Shown: one piece after another, positions 1-8,927 of the stretch | Layout: the number at the start of each line of letters is the position of its first letter | Numbering within the stretch: position 1 is the first letter of the stretch | From: Blepharisma japonicum | Lineage: Eukaryota > Ciliophora > Heterotrichea > Heterotrichida > Blepharismidae | Reading direction: 5' to 3' | DNA length: 64,000 bases | NCBI GenBank assembly: GCA_949751835.1 | Contig: CATKHK010000042.1 | Location: 186,001-250,000, forward strand | Program-made: the position numbers and the translations under genes | Notes under the pieces: model-generated | Seen by the model: the letters and a program-made list of their open reading frames with translations, nothing else | What the model was told of the DNA's origin: nothing | Databases searched by the model: none

Positions 1-120
1 ATCTTGATAAACTCGTCTAAAAGTGAATCCTCGTAGAGTAAATTCCTCTTTGGAAAGGTCTCTTATTACTTTAAAGGTGGATTTTTTATTTGAAGCATGC
101 TTTTCTGTAATACATCAGAG
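1..120 (-). other. possible 3'-ward piece of an unidentified minus-strand gene
   Basis: On the minus strand the frame is open from a TAA at 121-123 to the window edge when TGA is read as Trp. The encoded text (…STFKVIRDLSKEEFTLRG…) looks protein-like, but it contains no ATG and I found no 15-nt intron that would supply a start. It may be an internal exon of a gene lying mostly outside the window, or chance. Confidence 0.2.
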
Positions 121-203
121 TTACTAGTATCAACAATTTACATCAATTTCATATATAATTCAATATTAGCAGAATAATTTTTATTATCTTAATTAATTTC
201 TTC

Positions 204-2321
204 CTAGATCCCTGACAGCTTATCTAACTCATTTTTCAGTTCTTCTATTTCTCTTTCATAACAATTTAAAATTCCTTCATTTCTAAAAATTTCAGCAGTG
301 CTATAATTATGACTCAGCACTATAGAATTCTGAAAAGGCACATTCACTTTTGCAGCCATTTCTTTCCAAGCTTGCACGCTCTCCAATATTTTTTCTTTTT
401 TAATAGCAAAATGTTTCAGCACGATTTCTTTGAACTCTTGTGGAGGATTTCTCATCATATCAATCATAGCATACTTTATATTCCCATACATAACAATAGT
501 TCGATATTCCATATTATCTTGGTCATCAGTTAAAAATCCTTCACAGCCCGGCTCTTTTTGTAAGACATCATTGTTCATCACCAATGCTTGTATTGACAAA
601 AATACTTGCAATAAAGTGCTATAGCTTGGGTTTCACATTTCTTCAGGATTCCCGCCCCATGTATTTATAATCGATAGGCATACAAATCCTGTGTTATAGA
701 GATTAGGGTTAAACCTTAAATTACCACCGCCAGTTGTTCTAATACTCATTTCTGGAGGTGAGTTTGGGTAATTCTGAGGAAGCTTTATGTCGAATAAAAA
801 TAAGCCATGCTCATAAGGAGAGTCTTCAGGTCCAGAAATCAATACTTTTATCATGCTTAAATTTGAACTATTTATGGCTACGAATACAGATCCTTGTGCC
901 TCACAAGGCAAGCTTCTTGATAAGGCTTTGATTTCTTTATTAATTCTTGCAAGCCCAGATTCATCTATTGAAGAACTATCATAACTGAAATCATCGAAAA
1001 CTCCTTCAGATTTATCAAGTAGTTGCAATCTTAAATTTCCAAGGTGCTGAAAATATATATTTGTACTATCAGGTGCCTCTGGATCTGAAGCTGAAGGCTC
1101 CCTGAACAAGTTTGGAACATTTTCCAAATTGGGAACGATCACGGCATTTTCTTCATAATCTGAGAACTGATCTGGTTCCTGCCATTTTTCTTCCTCAAAA
1201 AATTGATATTCTACATTTTCTGCTTCAATTTCTCCTTCATAATGCTCTATAACACTAGCAACAGCCATAACTTGTTTTTCTTCAGCTATTCCAGCTACAC
1301 ATGATTCAGCTGCTACCACAGGATTTTCTTCATATAAATCAAGCTTCACATCAGAATGTCCATATCTTGCTTCAAATTCTGTAACAAGTTCATTCACAAT
1401 GGATGATAAAACTTTATAAGTCCCTTCTTTTTGCATTCTTTCTAATACTCGGGGATTCGCATCCATTGCCATCCCTTGTGATTGGTAGTTATCTGCCTCA
1501 TTTTTTGCTTTGATAAGCCAGCCATTGATTTCATTCAAAATATAGTCTCTTTTATGCCTAAAATAAAGATCAATAATTTCTTCAAATCCCATAGGTGGAT
1601 TTCGTAAATTTTCAATCATTGCCCATCTTATATTTAAATATTTCACAGCATTTTGATAAGCAATATTATCTGGATCATTAACATCACTACCTTCCCATCC
1701 AGGCTCTTTATGGATGATATCGTTATCCATAACTAAAGCTTGTATGGACAAAATTACTTGTAAAATATTTTTATCACGGCTCCACATTTCTTCTGGATCA
1801 CCTGACCAGGTATTTATAATTGACAAACAGACATAACCACTATTATACAGATTTGGGCCAAAATAAGCTTCTGTACCTCCTGTTGTGGTCAATGTAAATT
1901 GAGGAGGAGAATCTGGATATGAAGAGTCACAGTAAATGTCAAAAAAGAACAGGCCATGAGCATACGGAGTGCCTTCTGAGCCTGATATTACAGCAGTCAT
2001 TATTCCCATATCAGAGGAATCGAAGCCTATGAATGCGGAATATGATTTATCACAAGGGAGTCCACGAGTTAGTGCTTTAATTTCTTTATTTAGGCGAGCT
2101 GTAAGAGCAGGTGTAACATCACTTGGCTGCTCATAATATGCTGAAACTTCTCGAAGGGTATCAATAAAAATTACTTGCTTTCCTTTTAAAGATTCAGTGA
2201 AAGGGTCAACTTTATTTTCTGGCTGAGAAGGGTTTTCTTGCTGTTTGGCTTCAGATGGATTTTCTGATGCAGGCTGAATGTCTTTGCTCTCCATATTGTA
2301 AATACTTAGTGATGATACCAT
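204..2321 (-). CDS. tandem-UBC ubiquitin-conjugating enzyme, BIRC6/UBE2O-like
   Basis: A 705-residue protein with two E2 (UBC) domains. The first spans roughly residues 65-230 and the second roughly 440 to near the C-terminus. Both carry the motif typical of BIRC6-class E2s, 'NLYN.G.VCLSIINTW.G.PEEMW' followed by 'LSIQALVM.ND..KEPG.EG'. The probable catalytic cysteines are Cys165 and Cys548. An in-frame TGA at 633-635 encodes the Trp of the second 'PEEMW', matching TGG in the first domain, so the gene does not end there; the stop is TAG at 204-206. The linker (about 300-430) is acidic and low in complexity. No BIR or RING domain is visible. Known role of the class: E2 or E2/E3 hybrid transferring ubiquitin to substrates. 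The inference is ubiquitin ligation; substrates are unknown. A second start, Met10, is possible. Confidence 0.88.
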
Positions 2322-2613
2322 TTTGACTACTTTTAAGCAAACAAAATTCCAAAAGATTTTAATTAGGCTTTAAAATACAGAAGTGGTCATATAAAAATTA
2401 ATTTATCTTTTAATGAGTCTTTAAATATGATTTTTTTGAGAAAAGAGAATAAAATTATATTTATTGAGATTAAAAACAGAGTAAGATATATGAAGTTGCT
2501 GCAATTTCTATCTTTGATGTAAAAGCTCGCTAAAATTGAAACAAGCTAAATCTCATAATTTCTATTTCTATAATGGCGGAAAAGTTTGTTAAAATTGTTA
2601 GCATTATACAAAA

Positions 2614-3411
2614 ATGGATTCAGATTTTTCATACCTAGATCACAATCGATTTTCAAATGTCGCTAATTATCGTGAGCATATTCCAAGGCGACCTCGAGCA
2701 AATACAACTTTTACACCATCCCTAAAACTTCTAGTAGATGTTTGAAACAATCTCCCCGAATCAGAGAAAAGCACTTTTTCTCATTTTTCTGGTCTTGAGC
2801 CTCGCCATTCTTCAGACTCTCCACAAAGTCCTGCAAAACGAAAAACAAGGCGTTCAAATACACTTGCAGAAAATGTAAAACATAAAAAATTCACTAAACA
2901 CCCCACAGGAAGAAATCTATCATGCATCATTGAACAATTAGAACCAGCTGGATCTGAGAAATTTATTTCTGAAATTCCTAATAAAGATGATATAAGCGGC
3001 AATGAATTTGTATATAAAATATACATTGGAAATACGGAAGCTGCAAATGATGAAACTCTTTTGAGGAGTTATATGATTGATTCTGTGCTTGCCTTAGGAC
3101 TTGAAGGTTCACCAGAGAAATATACTTCAGTAAGACGAGGGTATTTAAGGCTTGAAGTTGGTAAAGACTTGCTGGAAGCAATGGACGCAATACAAAGATT
3201 TTTGGATATACAACTAAAACAAGGGCATGTGCTTGTACAATGCCCAACAGGTAAAACTATTGCTCCAGCTGCTGTTATAGGGTATTTCATAAAGAGATTT
3301 AGTATAATTTTCAGCTATGCAAGAGATACAGTTGCAAAATATGTTCCTGGTATGAAACTCAACCCAGACCATATCAAGCAACTGAAAAGTTTATCAATTC
3401 AAAATGTTTAA
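2614..3411 (+). CDS. catalytically dead dual-specificity-phosphatase-like protein
   Basis: A 265-residue protein with one TGA-encoded Trp around residue 44. The N-terminal 120 residues are Ser/Arg-rich and look disordered. The C-terminal ~140 residues resemble a dual-specificity phosphatase fold: 'SVLALGLEGSPEKY', then 'LLEAMDAIQRFLDIQLKQG', then the signature loop. The loop reads VQCPTGKTIAPA where active enzymes have VHCxxGxxRS, so the Cys is present but the preceding His is Gln and the phosphate-binding Arg is Ile. That predicts loss of phosphatase activity, as in STYX-type pseudophosphatases. A scaffold or phospho-binding role is inference only. It is divergent from the E2 gene upstream (292 bp between starts). 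Confidence 0.7.
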
Positions 3412-3731
3412 ATAGCATATTGATTATAATTATTCTGCCTTCATTATCTTTATAATGCCTTTCCTTTTAGATTTTGTGCAAATAAAAAATTTATATAAAA
3501 AAGCAAATTATAAATTGTTAAAAGAGATTATAAAATGAGAAGTATTTTGCACTATCCAAAAAAGCATATCGTAGCACATTATCATAAATTATTATATGCA
3601 TGAATATAAAATAGTTAATTATTAATTTTTTAAAATAAATTAATGATGATCAATAGTCAAGCAAATCAATTTCTTTTTAAATGGCACCATTAATATTTAT
3701 CAATTATAAATTAGTAATTTAAAAATGCAGC
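3412..3731. other. AT-rich intergenic spacer
   Basis: About 320 bp between the phosphatase-like gene and the tRNA. I see no supported gene, repeat or RNA here; it is very AT-rich. Confidence 0.6.
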
Positions 3732-3737
3732 AAAAAA
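3732..3737 (-). terminator. RNA polymerase III T-run terminator of tRNA-Glu
   Basis: On the minus strand six consecutive T follow the tRNA discriminator base by one nucleotide, as expected for Pol III termination. Confidence 0.8.
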
Positions 3738-3738
3738 G

Positions 3739-3811
3739 TTCCGCATCCGGGACTCGAACCCGGGTCTTCAGGGTGAAGGCCTGATATCCTAACCAGCTAG
3801 ACAAATGCGGA
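3739..3811 (-). tRNA. tRNA-Glu (anticodon TTC)
   Basis: A 73-nt cloverleaf on the minus strand. The acceptor stem TCCGCAT pairs with ATGCGGA. The D-arm reads GTCTAGCTGGTTAGGAT, the anticodon stem TCAGG/CCTGA has loop CCTTCAC (anticodon TTC, reads GAA), and the T-arm is CCCGGGTTCGAGTCCCGG. The discriminator base is A. There is no intron. The loop has C at position 33 where T is nearly universal. B-box GGTTCGAGTCC is intact. Confidence 0.95.
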
Positions 3812-4095
3812 TATTTCTCTATCAATATTTTAGAATATATACAAGCACAAAGTCTACCTGTAGTCGGAATATTTAAACTTCTAAAATTTTTTGTGCTTTT
3901 TAATAAGTTTGAATTTAAATCGAACAAAAGATGTTCTTTAGATATAGAGACCCTTTATCAACTGAATTAAAAAGAATCAATCATTTATGTCATCTTCTTT
4001 ATTATTTTTTATAATAATTTTTTCTTATCTGAATCAACTAGATTCTGCGTTTCAATGAATAACCAAATTATCTATTATTACCTTTATAAATAAAA

Positions 4096-4581
4096 ATGCA
4101 ACAACCACAGAGTATGGCAAGTCCTTCTTATCCCTATGCAAATATTCCTCAAGGCAACCCTCCTGCAAACCCTTATGGAAACCAACCTGGCAGCCCAGTC
4201 CCCAATATGCCACAAAGCAATATTCCTCCATCAGTAAATCAATACCCTCCCCAAGGCTATGCATATCAAGGCTCACCTCAAAATCCACAATTTCAGCCTT
4301 ATCAGCCTATTCAGCCTGGCCAAGCTATTATGTATGCTCAACCACAGACACTTTGGACTAATCGGCCGCAAATAGCATTCTGTCCTCACTGCCGTTTAGA
4401 AATTTTGACATCTGTAAAATATGAGCCAGGAGCAGTCACATATCTAAGCTGCTTAGGATTGGTATGTGTTGGGTGCTTCTGGGGATGCTGCTTAGTACCA
4501 TTTTGCATCACTGAGCTGCAAGATTGCAGCCATTACTGCTCTAGCTGCAACAACTTTATATACAAGAAAAGTCTTATTTAA
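4096..4581 (+). CDS. LITAF-domain membrane-associated protein
   Basis: A 161-residue protein. Residues 1-90 are Pro/Gln/Tyr/Asn-rich and low in complexity ('NPPANPYGNQPGSP…'), including PxxP and PY-like motifs. Residues 95-161 form a LITAF/SIMPLE domain: an N-terminal CPHC knuckle, a central hydrophobic Cys-rich stretch (LSCLGLVCVGCFWGCCLVPF) and a C-terminal 'HYCSSCNNFIY' knuckle. In known members the two Cys pairs bind zinc and the hydrophobic part inserts monotopically into endosomal or lysosomal membranes; the Pro-rich tail recruits ESCRT or WW partners. An endosomal location is inferred from the family. It starts at the first ATG after an AT-rich leader. Confidence 0.85.
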   Translation: MQQPQSMASPSYPYANIPQGNPPANPYGNQPGSPVPNMPQSNIPPSVNQYPPQGYAYQGSPQNPQFQPYQPIQPGQAIMYAQPQTLWTNRPQIAFCPHCRLEILTSVKYEPGAVTYLSCLGLVCVGCFWGCCLVPFCITELQDCSHYCSSCNNFIYKKSLI

Positions 4582-4634
4582 CTTGTGAATCAAGGGGACT
4601 AATAATTAAGAGAATGATATAAAATTAATAAAAT

Positions 4635-5423
4635 ATGATTACAAAAAGATTAATTAGATTTATACATTACGAAAAGGATGGCAATAAGCTACACAGAATT
4701 TACATAAGAGAAAAGAAAGCAGGTGGCATCTCTCCATGACATGATATCAATCTTCTTGCATTCAATGAAAAAGATCTCTTCCCAGCAGTAGTTACCTTAT
4801 CTCGATTAAACATTGCGCATTTCGAAATGAATCGCCAGCTTGAGCTTAACCCATTGGAGCAGGTTCAAATAACAAACCCTATAACAGGAAAACTAGAAAA
4901 CCAGTTTTTTCGCCAATTTCCAATCTTTAATTATGCATTTTTGCCGCAAACCTGAAATGATCCGACAAAGCAAGACATAAAGTACAGTGAATACACAGGT
5001 GATGGGCAGCCAATCGGGGTTATTGATTTAGGAGAAACTTATATGCCTATTGGCCATACATTGGGATATAGAATAATTGGTGCATTTTGTATGTGTGTCC
5101 ATGGAAGATTTGCTTCTTGAAAATTGCTTGGGATCCCACAGCAATCTCCATTGAATGCGAAGCTTAAAAATTTGAAAGAGTATGAGCAAGAATTTCCTGG
5201 AAAAATTGATGCTATTATACAATGGTTTGAGAGGGCGTCAGCTCTTGAAGGAGATAATCCAGCTTTTAAGGAAGGTCCAATAGAAGACCGTGAGTGGGCG
5301 TTAAAAATGCTTGAAGATGGATACAAAGGATGGAAAAAATTAAAATTGCCAGAATATAAAGCGAATTTTAATTACTGGATGAGGGAAGAAGTGATTTCAA
5401 CTGCTCTTGTGTTGAGAAGATAA
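4635..5423 (+). CDS. inorganic-pyrophosphatase-like protein lacking catalytic Asp residues
   Basis: A 262-residue protein reading through three TGA (Trp) codons, with the stop TAA at 5421-5423. It aligns by eye along its length with soluble family I pyrophosphatase: 'LFPAVVTL', 'QFPIFNYAFLPQTW' (family YGxxPQTW), the signature region, 'IGHTLGYRIIGAFCM', then 'SWKLLGIP' (family DWKV). The PROSITE signature D-x-D-P-x-D reads DGQPIGV, so two of three metal-binding Asp are replaced (Gln, Gly). The usual acidic 'DEGETDWK' is RFASWK. Loss of metal-dependent hydrolysis is therefore predicted. A structural or regulatory role is possible. It lies 53 bp downstream of the LITAF gene on the same strand. 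Confidence 0.8.
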
Positions 5424-5501
5424 AATTGGTAGCAAATGCATGCAACATTAAAATCAGCTTCTTAATTTTTAATTCTCTTATATATTTTTGTGTTATCATA
5501 T

Positions 5502-7394
5502 ATGGAAGAATTTAAAAGCTGTTCTTCTCGGGAAGCCTCTAAGAAAATTGAGCATGATTATGAATGGATTTCATCTGATGCTTTAAAGATAGAAAATCAT
5601 TCGTATTGTAGCCTGAATACTTCAGAGTCTTCAGTTGATTCAGAGATCATCTTTGCTAAGCCAAATGAAGTGACAAGAAAGGAGATGCTTCTTTGGCTCA
5701 CCAAAGAAAAAGAAGATTACCAAAAAGAAATGAAAAAAATTATTGAATGCAGTTTTAGAGACTCAAAAGATATGATGGAAATTCATTGTAGAACCGAAAA
5801 AATTGAAAAAATGATAATGGATGTATCGAGTCTACAAAAAATATCTAAGTGCGAAAAAAATAAGGGATTGGAATCTTTAATGCATGAGCCTCAAAAAGCC
5901 TTAGGAGTAAAATTGTTTCCATTATGTATAAAACTATATATAAAATCTAGACAAAAAAAGTCTAAGGAAAAGGCAAAAATATTTTTCTGCTTACATAAGG
6001 ATCAGCTAGAAAATTTAAGAAATTTATTTCCAAAAATATATTGTGATCACAGGACCAGTTCTAGTTCTAGTAATGAGATCAATAAAGATATGGAAAGGAT
6101 AATAGAATTATTAGTTGAAAGGAAAGTAGAAAATTTAATTAATGGAAAGTTTATGAAATTGAAAATTCAAATGAAAAATCAAATTTCAGAATTGAATTTG
6201 AAGGAAATGTCAATGTCTGAGAAATTGAATAAATTAGAAGAAAATTTTAAACTTGCAATAAATGAGAACGAAAGACTCCATGAATTGATTTTAATTAACA
6301 AAAATGAAACTGAAGCTATTTTGGCTCAGTCAAAAGAAAATAAAATAATGTTTGATAGCTATATGACAGAAAAGCTGGCTAAAAAAACAGCACAAATTTC
6401 AGAATTGAAAATTAAACTAGAAAATTATTCAAGTGACTATTACTTTTCATTAGAGAATTTACCCAGGTTTAAAAAGATGAAGAAAAAACTTTTAAAAAAA
6501 TTTAATGTCGAAAACATACTCATGGTAAAATCTCATGTAAGTCATTACCCAGCATTTGAAAATTATATTGCAATATATAACGAAATTTCTGATAAGCTGG
6601 ACAAATTTATTGAGGAGTTCTCTTTTGATAAAAAATATATTTATGGAGTTAATAGAAACCAAAATCAAACTAGTTTGTTTATTTATAATGCAGAGACTCA
6701 TAAAAAATGCACAACTATCATTGGCACTCCTATTCCATTAAGCATTTATACATGCATAGCTAAACTCCCAAATAATAAATTATTTTGCTACGGTTCCTGA
6801 GAACCACTTTCTGGAGTTGCATGCATAATAGATCTAAAATCAAAAACTCTTAAAAGATCTTTACCTGATGGAATTCCAAGCATAGCTTCAGGAGCTGTAT
6901 ATCATAATAATTGTATCTATGTTTTCGGGCAATCTACAACGTGTTCTGATGCACTAACTTTAGCAAGAAAATTCGATTTGGAAGAAGATAGTTGAAAAGA
7001 TCTCACCAACCTTCCAGTTGGTGCTTATTATTGTTCATGCATCGTATTTAAAGGCTCAATTTTATTATCCGGATGACATCATTCACACTTATATAAGTAT
7101 TCAACTCGAACAAATGACTATGAAGTGGTATTTTCAAATCTTGTTCGAAATTATAAAATAATTTTAAAGATTAAACAGAGGATTTATATACTTCAAATAA
7201 ATGGGGAAAGTTATGAAAGCGAAAAAGGAAATGAATATTTATGAAATAAAATTAGCACTAATGGCTATAGCGAACACCGAAATAGTTTGATAACTTATAA
7301 CAATGGATCTGCACTTATAAGTTTGCAAGAACATAATGGTATGCACTGTTATAAGTTTAGCTTAAAAGATAAAAATATTCAAAAACTTGAATAG
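5502..7394 (+). CDS. coiled-coil protein with C-terminal Kelch-like propeller
   Basis: A 630-residue protein with stop TAG at 7392-7394; several Trp are TGA. Residues 1-60 are Ser-rich. Residues about 60-310 are Lys/Glu-rich and strongly coiled-coil forming. Residues about 370-630 carry repeated beta-strand signatures of a Kelch-type propeller: 'YGVNRNQNQTSLFIYNAETHK', 'CIAKLPNNKLFCYGSW', 'GAVYHNNCIYVFG', '…DSWKDLTNLP…', 'GSILLSGW'. Proteins with this layout form large families in ciliates and act as scaffolds. The specific role is unknown. ATG 5502 is used; reading further upstream in frame offers only a TTG. It converges on the next gene, with 89 bp between stops. Confidence 0.75.
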
Positions 7395-7483
7395 ACTAGT
7401 AATTATTTAGCGTTAAAACAGCTTTTTTCAAATAATTTGTATCACTTGGAAATATTCATATTGCACTCTTATTTCGGCAGTGA

Positions 7484-8359
7484 TTAGATATATAGAGCAT
7501 TTACTGATGGTTTGTACAAAAAGTTCACATCAGGATGAAATAATCCATCAGATGGCTTATCTGGTGAATTTTTCATCGATATTAACTCATCACGTGTCAT
7601 ATGAAGCAATCTCATTTGCTGATCCTTTTTGAAAACCTTTGTTTTTATTCCTATCACTTTTTCCCTGATTTTTGAATCTTCCTCTTCCATTTCTTTTATT
7701 TTCTGCTGATATTTCGCTACATTTGCTTTTCAACTATTAGTTATAATCTCTAACTTTTTACTCATATCATCAAATTTTTTTACTTTTTCATCATTTCTTT
7801 CTTTAAATCGTCCTAATTTTCCTTTAAGTTTCTCAGCTTTTTGCTCTAAACAAGGAATTTTTTCTATGTATTCATCTATCATTTTTCTATCTTTGTCAGT
7901 TTCTGATTCAGTTTTTTTAATTTTTTTATTAATTCCATTAATTTCTTTTTGTATTTCATGCTCTGGATTTTGAATAATTAGCTCTGTATCTTTGATTTGG
8001 AGTGTTGCTTTGTTTAGCTTTTCATTTTCCTTTATAAGAGAATTAAGCTTTTTTTGAAGTTCTCTTATTTGAACTTCTAATTTGTATTCAATATCGATAG
8101 CTTTTGGAACAGAAAGTCTTCGTCCAAGGAATTCGATTTCATTTTCGAACGTTTTGAAGATTTTTCTAGTGATTTCAGAAGGTGATTTTGGCTGGCTCTT
8201 AGATAACTTAATATTGTAAGTTTTGGATTTGGGAGTTGATTTAATGACAATTTTGTCATATTGCTCTTTTAGATCTGCATATTCTTTGCTAAGCTTTTGG
8301 TTATTCTGGATAAGAAATTCAGCTGTCCTGTTTGGAAGTTACCTTTGATTTTTTTCCAT
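7484..8359 (-). CDS. coiled-coil protein of unknown function, one 15-nt intron
   Basis: A 286-residue protein in two exons: 8343-8359 (17 nt) and 7484-8327. The intron is 8328-8342 and reads GTAACTTCCAAACAG on the minus strand; without splicing the first frame meets a stop. The protein is Lys/Glu/Ile-rich and predicted to be almost continuous coiled coil from residue ~20 to ~220. It has one TGA-Trp ('NSWKANVAKYQQKIK') and a short non-coiled tail rich in Pro and Asp ('SPDKPSDGLFHPDVNF'). I do not recognise the family. A cytoskeletal or basal-body role would fit the composition but is inference. Confidence 0.7.
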
Positions 8360-8893
8360 GTCTTAAATAAGTTAATTATTTAATTTAAATAGAATTCAAG
8401 CACAGTTACCTTTTTAATTTGATATACTGGTAATTATCTTAATTTATTTATGTTAATTTTATATGAAAAGGAATTATCACTTTAACTCTCTAGGCTAATT
8501 AAAAGGATTACTTTCCGAGTTAAAATTCATTAGAGAAATCTTAACCTTAGAGCTATTAAAATATTAATATTCATTATTAAAGCTTCTATATAGTTAATAA
8601 AGCTTATATCAATAACAATAAATAAATTGGAAAAAAATTTCATAGAAGGCAACTCTATTGAATGCCAGTTATCAAGTAGATAGATAAAATCTAATTTTAT
8701 AAGTTTGACAATATTCAGAGACTTTCTAATTGATGCTTTGAGTTTATCCAGGATGACTACATTAGTTAAATTAAATTTGATGCAGTTTTGCTCTAGTTAT
8801 CAATCTTCTGAGGTTAGGACACAAATTAAATAAATCGCTGTCACAAAGCAGTTGCATGGGCACTAATAAAATTAATTTTTATATACTATTTGT
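8360..8893. other. AT-rich spacer upstream of the giant-gene array
   Basis: About 530 bp separating two divergent genes. I see no RNA gene or ORF above background. It presumably holds promoters for the coiled-coil gene (left) and array gene 1 (right). Confidence 0.5.
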
Positions 8894-8904
8894 TCTATAC
8901 ATTT
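8894..8904 (+). promoter_or_regulatory. conserved TCTA-type upstream motif, array gene 1
   Basis: TCTATACATTT begins 34 nt before the ATG of array gene 1. Equivalent TCTACA(A/T)(A/T)TTT-like motifs start 34 or 35 nt before the ATG of all five array genes. It is a candidate core promoter or initiator element; function is inferred from position alone. Confidence 0.45.
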
Positions 8905-8927
8905 TTATTTAATGTATAATTATTACT

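Noticed and set aside
5028-5326. Two overlapping minus-strand open frames inside the pyrophosphatase-like gene
   Set aside because: The + strand frame has clear family similarity across this stretch, so these are shadows.
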